Shown here: positions 1 through 5,969 of the stretch, piece by piece
Layout: the number at the start of each line of letters is the position of its first letter
Position numbering within the stretch: position 1 is the stretch's first letter
From: an uncultured Clostridia bacterium
Lineage (GTDB): Bacteria > Bacillota_A > Clostridia > Christensenellales > Aristaeellaceae
Assembly: GCA_947165745.1 (NCBI GenBank)
Contig: CAMVBO010000069.1
Span: forward strand, 1 to 7,738
Length of the DNA: 7,738 bases
Direction: 5' to 3'
The notes under the pieces: generated by a model
What the model saw: only the letters and a program-made list of their open reading frames with translations
Databases searched by the model: none
What the model was told of the DNA's origin: nothing
Translations under genes and position numbers: made by a program

Positions 1-12
1 GGGGGTATTGGG

Positions 13-525
13 TTGGCACTGGATGTCGGCAAGGCATTGAAGAATCCCGGGCAGGTGTATCCGTTCCAGGCGAGCGTTGAGCTCGGAGAAATGGAGGTCC
101 TGAGCGACCCGGTCCGCTTCGAGGGGATCGGCGTCGATGGCGAATTCTTCTGCACCGGCGACCATCGCATCAGCCTGCGGGCGGATGTCAGCGCCACGGC
201 GGTTTCCCGCTGTTCCCGATGCCTGGAACCCGTTCAAGTGCCTCTGAAGGCCGAGCTTGACGCCCTGTACGCCAAGGAGCTGGACCCGGACGACCCGGAT
301 CTGTACGCCTTCGAGGGCCACAGCCTGGAGCTGGAGGACGCCGTGAAGGACGCGCTGCTGCTGGAATTGCCGCTGCAATTCTTCTGCCAGCCGGACTGCA
401 AGGGCCTCTGCCCCGTCTGCGGCATCAACTTGAACAAAGAAACCTGCACATGCCAGGAGGGCAACGTTGTCACCGGCCCCTTTTCGGCATTGAAAGATTA
501 TGTGCTAAATAACGAGGAGGTGTAA
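13..525 (+). CDS. DUF177/YceD-family protein, 23S rRNA accumulation
   Basis: 170-aa cytoplasmic protein of the DUF177 (YceD) family, proposed to support large-subunit rRNA accumulation and nearly always encoded just before rpmF. Visible signs: the typical opening LDVGKALKNPGQ; a first Cys pair (C67-x2-C70, CSRC); an acidic middle (DPDDPD, residues 91-96); and the family's C-terminal cysteine cluster C125, C129, C133, C136, C145, C147 with the diagnostic GLCPVCGINLN, probably metal binding. The start is taken as TTG at 13 because the LDV motif follows at once and a G-rich stretch (1-5) sits about 7 nt upstream. The reading frame is open to the window edge, so a slightly earlier start cannot be excluded. 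The stop is 2 bp before rpmF, and the rpmF ribosome binding site lies in this gene's last codons, so the two are an operon and probably translationally coupled. Confidence 0.93.
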   Translation: MALDVGKALKNPGQVYPFQASVELGEMEVLSDPVRFEGIGVDGEFFCTGDHRISLRADVSATAVSRCSRCLEPVQVPLKAELDALYAKELDPDDPDLYAFEGHSLELEDAVKDALLLELPLQFFCQPDCKGLCPVCGINLNKETCTCQEGNVVTGPFSALKDYVLNNEEV

Positions 526-527
526 CA

Positions 528-716
528 ATGGCCACTCCCAAGGGAAAAGTCTCCAAGGCTAGGCGGAATTCTCGCCGCAGCGCTCATTGGAAGCTGTCTG
601 CGCCGGGCATCGTGAAGTGCCCCCGCTGCGCCAAGATGAAGCTGAGCCACCGCGTTTGCAAGTTCTGCGGTTATTATGACGGCCAGGAGATCATCAAGGT
701 AGAAGCCGCGAAGTAA
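528..716 (+). CDS. rpmF: 50S ribosomal protein L32
   Basis: 62-aa zinc-ribbon ribosomal protein of the large subunit. The N-terminus is basic and matches the family (MATPKGKVSKARRNSRRSAHW). It is followed by WKLSAPGIVKCPRC and HRVCKFCGYY, giving the four-cysteine zinc knuckle C31-x2-C34 and C44-x2-C47, so this is the zinc-binding (C+) form rather than the cysteine-free paralog. Length is normal for the family. ATG 528 is preceded by GAGGAGGT at 514-521, 6 nt away. It is the second gene of the DUF177-rpmF operon and is followed by a hairpin at 744-764. In many Firmicutes plsX or fapR comes next; here it is a DUF2461 gene, so the lipid-synthesis linkage is absent at this site. Confidence 0.98.
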   Translation: MATPKGKVSKARRNSRRSAHWKLSAPGIVKCPRCAKMKLSHRVCKFCGYYDGQEIIKVEAAK

Positions 717-743
717 TCGCCGCCTGCCTGAATTGTTTGAAAG

Positions 744-764
744 CCCGTCCGATTTTCGGACGGG
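744..764 (+). terminator. Hairpin terminator after rpmF
   Basis: Perfect 9-bp stem CCCGTCCGA / TCGGACGGG with a 3-nt TTT loop, 28 bp after the rpmF stop. The following tract is short (TTATT), so it is a weaker intrinsic terminator than the one at 4289-4332. Position and stem strength favour termination of the DUF177-rpmF transcript. Confidence 0.75.
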
Positions 765-773
765 TTATTCGTA

Positions 774-779
774 TATGAT
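774..779 (+). promoter_or_regulatory. Possible -10 box before the DUF2461 gene
   Basis: TATGAT lies 10 bp past the rpmF terminator and would give a leader of about 18 nt containing the GAGAGGTGG ribosome binding site (790-798). No good -35 hexamer is visible at 16-18 bp because that stretch is inside the hairpin. It is proposed only because the gene follows a terminator and needs a promoter of its own. Confidence 0.3.
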
Positions 780-802
780 TTGTCGCATGGAGAGGTGGAA
801 AC

Positions 803-1489
803 ATGTTCAACGGTTTTTCGCAGGCCACCGGTGATTTCATCTGGGGCCTTTCCATGAACAACGACCGGACCTGGTTCATGGCCCACAAGCAGGAATATGA
901 GGACGCACTGAACCAGCCTTTCCGGGCGCTGGCCTTCGAGACGCTGGAAAAGATGCAGACCGCCTTTCCAGACCAGGAATTCCAAGTCCACATCGCCCGC
1001 ATCTACCGGGACGCGCGGCGGCTGTTCGGCAGGGGGCCCTACAAGGACCACCTGTGGTTCTCGCTGCAGAGCGGCGAGCGCCGCGCCTTCGGGCCGATGT
1101 TCTGGTTTGAACTGAGTGGCACGGGCTGGTCCTGCGGCTGTGGCAACTGGGAGGACAGCGCTGACATCGGCGAACACTGGCGCCAGTGCATCGACGCGGA
1201 GCCCAGGCGGTTTGAATCCATCGTGCGCGGCATCGAGGCCAACGGCCCCTTCACGCTCTACGGCCCGACGTACAAGCGCCCCAAGGCGGACAAGGGTGAG
1301 CGGCTAAACCCCTGGTACAATCGCAAGCACCTGTCGGTGGGCTATGAGCACGGCTACGGCGGCGTGATGTACACGCCGGCGCTGACCGACGCCCTGGTGG
1401 AGGCCTTCACCGGCCTGATGCCGCTGTACCGGTTCCTGCGGGACGTGTGGAACGACGTGCTGATCGAGCGCGCCGGAAGGCAGGCCTAG
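803..1489 (+). CDS. DUF2461 (TIGR02453) family protein
   Basis: 228-aa soluble protein of the DUF2461 family; biochemical function unknown. Family marks: N-terminal FNGFSQATGDFIWGL, then NNDRTWFMAHKQEYE (residues 19-33, the conserved NN-R-WF-HK signature), IYRDARRLFGRGPYKDH (67-83, the conserved R-D-R...PYK block), an aromatic beta region (MFWFEL, 99-104), and YKRPKADKGERLNPWYNRKHLSVG (157-180), the typical C-terminal part. Length is normal. ATG 803 has GAGAGGTGG 4 nt upstream; an ATG at 787 is out of context. The stop is odd: TAG at 1487-1489 is made from the TA target plus the first G of an inserted 225-bp element. Removing the element restores GCC-TAA, so the protein is unchanged. The gene stands alone, between the rpmF terminator and the convergent SPOR-like gene. 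Confidence 0.88.
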   Translation: MFNGFSQATGDFIWGLSMNNDRTWFMAHKQEYEDALNQPFRALAFETLEKMQTAFPDQEFQVHIARIYRDARRLFGRGPYKDHLWFSLQSGERRAFGPMFWFELSGTGWSCGCGNWEDSADIGEHWRQCIDAEPRRFESIVRGIEANGPFTLYGPTYKRPKADKGERLNPWYNRKHLSVGYEHGYGGVMYTPALTDALVEAFTGLMPLYRFLRDVWNDVLIERAGRQA

Positions 1490-1713
1490 AGTGTGTTTCT
1501 AAATCCCGGGAGTTGCAGTTTCGAGTGTATTTGGCTGCATTTCAAGGCGGTTTTCCGAAGGCTTACTGGCATCGAGCGCCCGGAAAACAGTCCAGCGGAC
1601 TGTTTTCAGCGAGATGGGGCCGGCAGGCCCGTGGATGCAAGTCAAGGAAAAGCAACACAGAAATGCAGTCAAATACGCCGAAAAAGCGCTTCGGGGATTT
1701 TAGAAACACACTC
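1489..1713. mobile_element. MITE-like palindromic element with TA flanks
   Basis: 225-bp non-coding element. Perfect 15-bp terminal inverted repeats GAGTGTGTTTCTAAA (1489-1503) and TTTAGAAACACACTC (1699-1713) are flanked on both sides by TA (1487-1488, 1714-1715), consistent with a TA target duplication. The inverted symmetry continues inward: GTATTTGGCTGCATTTC (1527-1543) pairs with 1660-1676 with one mismatch. Internal hairpins are GAAAACAGTCC / GGACTGTTTTC with a 3-nt loop (1583-1607) and GGGCC / GGCCC (1617-1630). Open frames crossing it have no domain and arise from the palindrome. TA duplication is used by IS630/Tc1-mariner and some IS5-family transposases; which enzyme moves this element cannot be told here. 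It accounts for most of the gene-free interval 1490-1805. Confidence 0.82.
1583..1607. repeat. 11-bp stem hairpin inside the MITE
   Basis: GAAAACAGTCC, loop AGC, GGACTGTTTTC: a perfect 11-bp inverted repeat close to the middle of the 225-bp element. It is part of the element's secondary structure and could fold as DNA cruciform or RNA; it lacks a T-tract on either side that would make it a clear terminator. Confidence 0.75.
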
Positions 1714-1729
1714 TAATCCATGTCATTGC

Positions 1730-1803
1730 TGAAACGCGTCGCGCGCGTAAAAATGCGCCGCGGCGCGTTGGATAATCGCGTTTCAAACATGGCGCAAGCG
1801 CCA
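1730..1803. repeat. Nested palindromes between convergent genes
   Basis: The 90 bp between the MITE and the minus-strand gene hold three inverted repeats: TGAAACGCG (1730-1738) with CGCGTTTCA (1777-1785); the self-complementary 12-mer GCGCCGCGGCGC (1755-1766) between those arms; and TGGCGC-AA-GCGCCA (1790-1803). The last lies directly after the stop of the SPOR-like gene and, read on the minus strand, is followed by TGTTTG. These may serve as the transcription end for the two convergent genes, but no strong U-tract is present. Confidence 0.45.
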
Positions 1804-1805
1804 AG

Positions 1806-2600
1806 TCATTTTGTCAGATTCCCCTGCATCTCCCACTGGCCCAGGAAATTTTCGATCTGGGCGCAGCGGATCATGCCGGAAAAAGTCGCGCCCTTCTCGC
1901 CCGTGCTGGCGGCAAGGGCGCGCTGCATTTCACAGAGGCTGTCCAGCCGCGCGATGAGCCCCGCGCACAGCGCGTTGTCCGACGCGCCGGGAATGCCTGA
2001 CAGCGTCTGACTTGCCTCGGCGGCTTCCTGGGCCGCCAGACCGCACAGCGTGCGCGCGCCGTCCGGGCGGAGCTCGCCCCGGTCCAGCTGCAGGGCGATC
2101 TGGCCCAGCTGGCGGGTCTGCTCCCGAAGCAGCGCGTCCGCCCCGGCGATGGCGTCGATCTGGGCCTGCGGCGCGGTGATGCGCAGCTTCACGCGATCCG
2201 CCTCCAGCCGCAGCGCCTCGGCCTGGAGGCCCTCCTGATCGGCGAGCCGTTTGGCGATGCGCCTGGCGTCCTGTTCCGATTCATACACCGCGCCGAGCAC
2301 CCTCCAGGTCCCCTCCAGCTGCGCCACGTACGCGCCCGCGCCCCGGCTGCCGTAGGCCGAGGCCGCCAGCCGCGCTTCTTGGTCGCTGTCGCAGGCCGCC
2401 ATGCTGACGCACCAGCCCGTCAGGGGCTCAAAGGCGATCTCCTTCGTCACCCGCGGCGCGGCGGCCATGCTCTCCACCACGTCCGGCTTCGACGCGTTCA
2501 GCGTCAGCACATACACCACCAACATCGTCACGCACAGCGCCACCGCCCAGGCCAGCGCCGTGGGCCGATCCCGCCGCACCCGCACCCGATTCTGCGCCAA
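1806..2600 (-). CDS. Membrane-anchored SPOR-like domain protein
   Basis: 264-aa single-pass membrane protein. A basic N-terminus (RVRVRRDRP) precedes one hydrophobic helix at about residues 15-33, so the bulk should face outside. Residues about 58-135 look like a SPOR fold: TGWCVSMAACDSDQEARLAAS...GAGAYVAQLEGTWRVLGAVYESEQDARRIAKRL shows the repeated pattern of a strand, a helix rich in A/R with spaced Ala, and 'W-R-V-x-G-x-Y', the mark of SPOR repeats that bind denuded peptidoglycan glycans. The C-terminal half (about 140-264) is Ala/Leu-rich, helical, with scattered Cys. The start is TTG at 2600, chosen because GGGGGTGA lies 5 nt upstream and no ATG is nearby. It is divergent from the foldase gene, with 188 bp between them. 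A role in septal or sporulation envelope biology is inferred from the SPOR-like domain only. Confidence 0.72.
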   Translation of the reverse strand: MAQNRVRVRRDRPTALAWAVALCVTMLVVYVLTLNASKPDVVESMAAAPRVTKEIAFEPLTGWCVSMAACDSDQEARLAASAYGSRGAGAYVAQLEGTWRVLGAVYESEQDARRIAKRLADQEGLQAEALRLEADRVKLRITAPQAQIDAIAGADALLREQTRQLGQIALQLDRGELRPDGARTLCGLAAQEAAEASQTLSGIPGASDNALCAGLIARLDSLCEMQRALAASTGEKGATFSGMIRCAQIENFLGQWEMQGNLTK

Positions 2601-2743
2601 AAAATCACCCCCGCTGGTGAATGGTATGTGGCCCCTGCCGCGCCTATTCCCATTCTGTTTTATGGTTTACCGGCCCAACTGTGACACCCGTTCGCCTTTT
2701 TTATGAGAAAAGCTTGGTTTTCGTAGGAAAAGGCCGCAAGGCA

Positions 2744-2752
2744 TGTTATAAT
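2744..2752 (+). promoter_or_regulatory. Extended -10 promoter of the foldase gene
   Basis: TGTTATAAT is a perfect extended -10 (TGn + TATAAT), ending 36 bp before the start codon. No good -35 is found at 16-18 bp, which fits an extended -10 promoter that does not need one. The predicted leader of about 30 nt contains GGGAGG (2776-2781), 7 nt before ATG 2789. Confidence 0.72.
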
Positions 2753-2788
2753 TATGCTGTAATTCTATCATTAGTGGGAGGATAACCC

Positions 2789-4279
2789 ATGGCGAACAAT
2801 AAATCTGAAGCGAATCGCGCCAACCCCCGCAGGCGCCGCAGGAAGAACAGCGTGCCGCTGATGCTGACCATCGTGCTGATCATCATGGCGCTGCTGATGG
2901 GCGGCCTGGTGGGCTATGTGGTGGCGCGCAAGACCAACCCCTATCTGCACGAGCTGCAGGCTTCCAAGGATCGGGTGACCGAGCTGGAGAACACGCTGAC
3001 GATCATCGGCTATCCGGTGGACGAAGACGTGGACCCCGACCAGTGGCTCTACGACAGGAACCTGGAGGAGAACGCCCTGGCGGAGCTGACCGGCGAAACC
3101 TGGGAGAACGCCGCGGACGATGACGTTTGGAGCGATGAATCGCTGCTGGACGGAATGCTGCCCGAGGACGGCGAGCCGGTGGTGGTGGCGGAATTTGACG
3201 GCGGCGAGCTGATGAGCACCGAGGTCATCCCCGCCTACAACGACCTGCTGACCACCGCCATCTTCGCCGGCCGCAACGCCGAGGATGTGGCCAAAGACAC
3301 GCTGAACCGCGTGATGGAGCAGCTGGCGGGCGACAAGATCATCGCCGCCCAGGCCAAGTCGCTGGGGCTGACGGACCTGACGGACGAGGACATCCAGCAG
3401 ATCGACGCGCAGGCCACCGAAAGCTATGAGCATCAGCTGGCCGACTACATCGCCTTCGTGGGCGAAAGCGACCGGGACAAGGCGGTTCAGCACCTGGCCG
3501 AAAACGGCATCACGCTGGAATCCATCACCGATCAGCTGAAGCAGAACTGGTGGAGCCAGAAGTATTACGATCACATCGTGAAGGACGTGACCGTGACCGA
3601 CGAGGAGATTCACAGCCGCTATGACGAACTGCTCGCCGAGCAGAAGGCGGACTTCGACGCCACGCCGGAGAACTTTGAGTACGCCCACCTGACCGGCGGC
3701 GCCATCGTATACCGGCCCCAGGGCTATCGCGCCGTGCGCGACATCCTGATTCCCTTTGAAAGCGATTCCGACGCCGCCAAGGCCGCCGAGTTGCTGGGCC
3801 AGCTGGATCTGATCCGCAATGACGAAAAGGCCCTGGCCGACGCCAAGGCCGCGCTGGACAAGCTGTTCGCGCCGCTGGAAAAGAAGGCCGACGAGGTCAC
3901 TCAGAAGCTGGCAGGCGGCACGAGCTTCGCCGACCTGATGGACGAATACGGCACCAGCGAGGCCCTGAAGGACGAGCCGCTGCGCTCCGAGGGTTACTAT
4001 GTCAGCGACACCAGCTTCATCAACTCCGTGGAATTCGTGGAGGGCAGCATGATGCTGGAACAGCCCGGCCAGGTCTCCTCTCCCCTGCGCAGCCAGTACG
4101 GCGTGCACCTGGTGGAGTACGTGGCCGAACTGGCCGCCGGCGAGGTGCCGATTGAGGAGGTTCACGACGCCGTGGCCGCCGACGCCCTGAGCCGCAAGCA
4201 GTCCGAATACTACAACCAGCAGCGCAAGGCGCTTCTGGAGCAGGCCCACGTGAAGTACTATCCGGAGCGGCTGCACTGA
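2789..4279 (+). CDS. Membrane-anchored PpiC/PrsA-like foldase
   Basis: 496-aa protein of the SurA/PrsA type, probably assisting folding of exported proteins at the outer face of the membrane. In order: a very basic N-terminus (RRRRRKN, 14-20); one transmembrane helix at about 23-46; a short coiled stretch (55-72); an acidic linker (about 76-128); a helical SurA_N-like chaperone region (about 130-290) starting VVVAEFDGGELMSTEVIPAYN; and a parvulin-like domain at about 313-446, from YRAVRDILIPFE to LRSQYGVHLVEYVAEL. An unusual 50-residue charged helical insert (326-375, DSDAAKAAELL...EKKADEV) separates its first strand from GGTSFADLMDEYG. The usual His of the first strand (A-x-HILV) is Asp here (VRDILI), while the terminal GVHLV His440 is kept. 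No lipobox Cys, so a helix anchor rather than a lipoprotein. It is a monocistronic unit between its extended -10 promoter and a strong terminator. Confidence 0.85.
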   Translation: MANNKSEANRANPRRRRRKNSVPLMLTIVLIIMALLMGGLVGYVVARKTNPYLHELQASKDRVTELENTLTIIGYPVDEDVDPDQWLYDRNLEENALAELTGETWENAADDDVWSDESLLDGMLPEDGEPVVVAEFDGGELMSTEVIPAYNDLLTTAIFAGRNAEDVAKDTLNRVMEQLAGDKIIAAQAKSLGLTDLTDEDIQQIDAQATESYEHQLADYIAFVGESDRDKAVQHLAENGITLESITDQLKQNWWSQKYYDHIVKDVTVTDEEIHSRYDELLAEQKADFDATPENFEYAHLTGGAIVYRPQGYRAVRDILIPFESDSDAAKAAELLGQLDLIRNDEKALADAKAALDKLFAPLEKKADEVTQKLAGGTSFADLMDEYGTSEALKDEPLRSEGYYVSDTSFINSVEFVEGSMMLEQPGQVSSPLRSQYGVHLVEYVAELAAGEVPIEEVHDAVAADALSRKQSEYYNQQRKALLEQAHVKYYPERLH

Positions 4280-4288
4280 CAGGACAAC

Positions 4289-4332
4289 AAAAGGGGCGGT
4301 CTCAAAACACGCGTTTTGAGACCGCCCCTTTT
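4289..4332. terminator. Strong bidirectional terminator
   Basis: Perfect 20-bp stem (4289-4308 with 4313-4332), loop ACGC. A-tract on the left and T-tract on the right make it a rho-independent terminator on both strands. It starts 10 bp after the foldase stop and ends 8 bp before the stop of the convergent phosphotransferase gene, serving both. Confidence 0.96.
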
Positions 4333-4340
4333 TGTTGCCA

Positions 4341-5240
4341 TCACGACTGCTTCCATGCCTCGTACCACCTGGGCACGCGGCGGGTGAAGCCGTCGTAATC
4401 CGCCATGGCCGCCTGGCAGCGGCAGGTCATGCCCGCGACATCACTGGGACCGAAGGGCTCCGCCCAGGCGATGGAGAACAGCGAGGCGTGGGCCACGTAG
4501 ACGGCCAGGGTGTCCCAGAATTCCTCCGGCACCACGTCCTCAAAGTAGGCATCGATCTGGCCGACGCAGTAGGGCACGCTCAATTCCCGGCCAAAGCTCT
4601 GCAGCTTGTAGAACTCCTCCCAGGGATCGCCGACCTCCCAGCGGTTGAAGTCGATGACGCCGATGGTCCCGTCCGCCCGGTAAATGAGGTTGCCGGGGTG
4701 GAAGTCGCCGTGCTGGTACACCGGCGGCCGCCGCCAGATGCGGTCGATGTGCTCCCGCACGAAGCGGATCACCGGCTCATCCCTCGGCACGCGCACATTC
4801 GAGGCCTCGTACCTGTCCAGCTGCCTGAGTTTTTTGGCCCGCTTGGTGTCAGTCGGCAGATCCCGCCCGTCCACCGGCAGGGCATGGATCCTGCGCAGGA
4901 TATCCCCCGCCGCGCGGCCCAGCCGGTACTGTTCCGATTCGGAAAGCTCCAGCAGCACGCCCTCCAGGTCGCGCCCCTCCACCCAGCTGAGCAGCATATA
5001 GACGCCCTCTGCACACGTGCCGAAGTCCACGGGCCGGGACATGTCAAAGCCGAGAGCCGCGTACTTCGTGATGATCGCGTACTCCCTCCGCTTGGCCTCG
5101 TATCTGTCGGCGTCCGACAGCCGCAGCAGCAGCCGCTCCCCCGCACAGGTCTTAACGATGTACTTCCGGTCGCTGGACCAGCCCTTGTTCAGCAGCTTCG
5201 CCGACCGCCAGCGCTCGCTCCCCGGAATATCCTGGAACAT
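4341..5240 (-). CDS. APH-family phosphotransferase (kinase-like fold)
   Basis: 299-aa cytoplasmic protein of the aminoglycoside phosphotransferase/choline kinase superfamily. Residues 19-41 (KGWSSDRKYIVKT...LLLRLS) are the nucleotide-binding N-lobe, with Lys30 or nearby as the candidate ATP lysine; LLSWVEGRDL (83-92) is the hinge. The catalytic loop is HGDFHPGN (177-184), with Asp179 as the likely base and Asn184 binding metal; VIDFNRWEVGDP (195-206) supplies the metal-binding Asp197. All key residues are present, so it should be active, but the substrate is unknown; it does not resemble a specific resistance gene I recognise. The start is ATG 5240, with GGAGG 4 nt upstream. An earlier in-frame ATG at 5333 would add 31 residues translated from the repeat element (containing NRPHFS twice) and is rejected. 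It is the last gene of the minus-strand run, directly after repeat A, and ends at the shared terminator. Confidence 0.9.
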   Translation of the reverse strand: MFQDIPGSERWRSAKLLNKGWSSDRKYIVKTCAGERLLLRLSDADRYEAKRREYAIITKYAALGFDMSRPVDFGTCAEGVYMLLSWVEGRDLEGVLLELSESEQYRLGRAAGDILRRIHALPVDGRDLPTDTKRAKKLRQLDRYEASNVRVPRDEPVIRFVREHIDRIWRRPPVYQHGDFHPGNLIYRADGTIGVIDFNRWEVGDPWEEFYKLQSFGRELSVPYCVGQIDAYFEDVVPEEFWDTLAVYVAHASLFSIAWAEPFGPSDVAGMTCRCQAAMADYDGFTRRVPRWYEAWKQS

Positions 5241-5244
5241 AATG

Positions 5245-5249
5245 CCTCC
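5245..5249 (-). promoter_or_regulatory. Ribosome binding site fixing the phosphotransferase start
   Basis: GGAGG on the minus strand, 4 nt before ATG 5240 and abutting the end of repeat A (5251). It decides the start at 5240 over the repeat-derived upstream ATG at 5333, which has no comparable site. Confidence 0.8.
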
Positions 5250-5250
5250 A

Positions 5251-5370
5251 TGAGAAATGAGAAATGAGAAATGGGGACGGTTCCTTGAGAAATGGGGACG
5301 GTTCCTTATCTCGGTCAACTTCGCAATGGTCACCTCGCTACAACACAGAGAACCGTCCCTCTGTGTTTCC
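5251..5370. repeat. REP-like repeat A, composite with tandem arms
   Basis: Composite element filling the space between the 197-aa gene and the phosphotransferase gene. From the left: TGAGAAA three times in tandem (5251-5271), the third continuing into TGGGGACGGTTCCT; then a second full 21-bp copy of this unit (5265-5285 and 5286-5306). After a spacer comes AACACAGAG-AACCGTCC-CTCTGTGTT (5342-5367), a 9-bp stem hairpin with the complementary core in its loop. The GGGACGGTTC of either left arm can also pair with GAACCGTCCC at 5350-5359, so hairpins are mutually exclusive. The core is shared with repeats B and C (6747-6811, 7245-7309). Hairpin repeats of this type in Firmicutes are typically moved by REP-associated Y1 transposases; none is encoded here. 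Confidence 0.85.
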
Positions 5371-5375
5371 GGTTA

Positions 5376-5969
5376 CTATTTGTATTTATAGGTTTTCCCC
5401 GGCCATATATCATATTTCCCCCAATCGTCCGTATGAAACTTCGTTTTTCCTTTATTGTAAGTAATATACTCATTCAGAAAATGATCAAGGATATCTTCTG
5501 CTTCCGCTGTCAGCCTCTGTACCTCATTTTCTATCTCTGTTTTATCCCTGCCATTGTTCTGTAGATAATAAATGTAGGTATTCCTTCGATACGCTTTCCC
5601 ACGAGTATGGTATAAGTATTCATACTTAATCTCCAAATCACTTTCATTACTGATTCTCACGTTCAAGCTCATTGCATCAATCCGGTACAATCCATTTTCT
5701 ATGATATATTCTCTACCATCCGACGTTTCACTTATAAACCACGTTACATCTTTATAGCCATATGCCCCAGGAAAGCCTGGATCTCTGAACTTTCTGCACT
5801 TATATCCCAGATCATCAATATAATCATAATTTCCTCGACCGATTATTCGATTATCCATATAATAGATTTCATCAAATACGTTTTTGATCTGGTGCTGTTG
5901 CCTATACAGAATCAGGATAAATAGCAAAACCATCAAGGTAATAAGCAGGCTCTTAACCACTTTCCGCAT
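5376..5969 (-). CDS. Unknown membrane-anchored protein, paralog of the 220-aa neighbour
   Basis: 197-aa protein of no family I recognise. A short basic N-terminus (MRKVVK) is followed by one strong transmembrane helix (about 7-22), then a soluble region expected outside the cell. It shares with the upstream gene's product the blocks IKNVFDEIYYMD (28-39), GREYIIENGLYRIDAMSL (85-102), a strand ISNESDLEIKYEYLY (106-120), NTYIYYL (130-136), a helix EAEDILDHFLNEYI (156-169) and TDDWGKYDIWP (180-190). ATG 5969 is chosen because AGGAGGA lies 8 nt upstream (5978-5984) and the transmembrane helix follows directly; an upstream in-frame ATG at 6092 would read 41 extra residues out of the neighbour's coding sequence. 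It overlaps the upstream gene by 17 bp (coupled translation). Two stops in a row (TAG TAA) close it, and repeat A starts 6 bp later. AT-rich unlike the flanking genes, suggesting transfer. Confidence 0.8.
   Translation of the reverse strand: MRKVVKSLLITLMVLLFILILYRQQHQIKNVFDEIYYMDNRIIGRGNYDYIDDLGYKCRKFRDPGFPGAYGYKDVTWFISETSDGREYIIENGLYRIDAMSLNVRISNESDLEIKYEYLYHTRGKAYRRNTYIYYLQNNGRDKTEIENEVQRLTAEAEDILDHFLNEYITYNKGKTKFHTDDWGKYDIWPGKTYKYK

Noticed and set aside
674..1254. Minus-strand open frames opposite rpmF and the DUF2461 gene
   Set aside because: Shadow frames of well-supported plus-strand genes, without ribosome binding sites.
1447..1732. Two small open frames across the MITE
   Set aside because: They have no domain, read through a palindrome and share no conserved features; non-coding element.
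2601..2743. Promoter for the minus-strand SPOR-like gene
   Set aside because: Only weak hexamers are seen on the minus strand (for example ATAAAA after GTCACA); none is good enough to report as a feature.
2771..4276. 501-aa open frame on the minus strand
   Set aside because: Antisense of the foldase gene; rich in V, L, G, H, Q repeats typical of reverse-frame reading of GC-rich codons, with no domain.
4332..5267. 311-aa open frame on the plus strand
   Set aside because: Antisense of the phosphotransferase gene, which has a complete catalytic motif set; this frame has low-complexity V/P/R/H composition and no ribosome binding site.
5241..5333. 31-residue N-terminal extension of the phosphotransferase
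   Set aside because: It is translated from repeat A (NRPHFS twice); the GGAGG site and family-like N-terminus point to ATG 5240.
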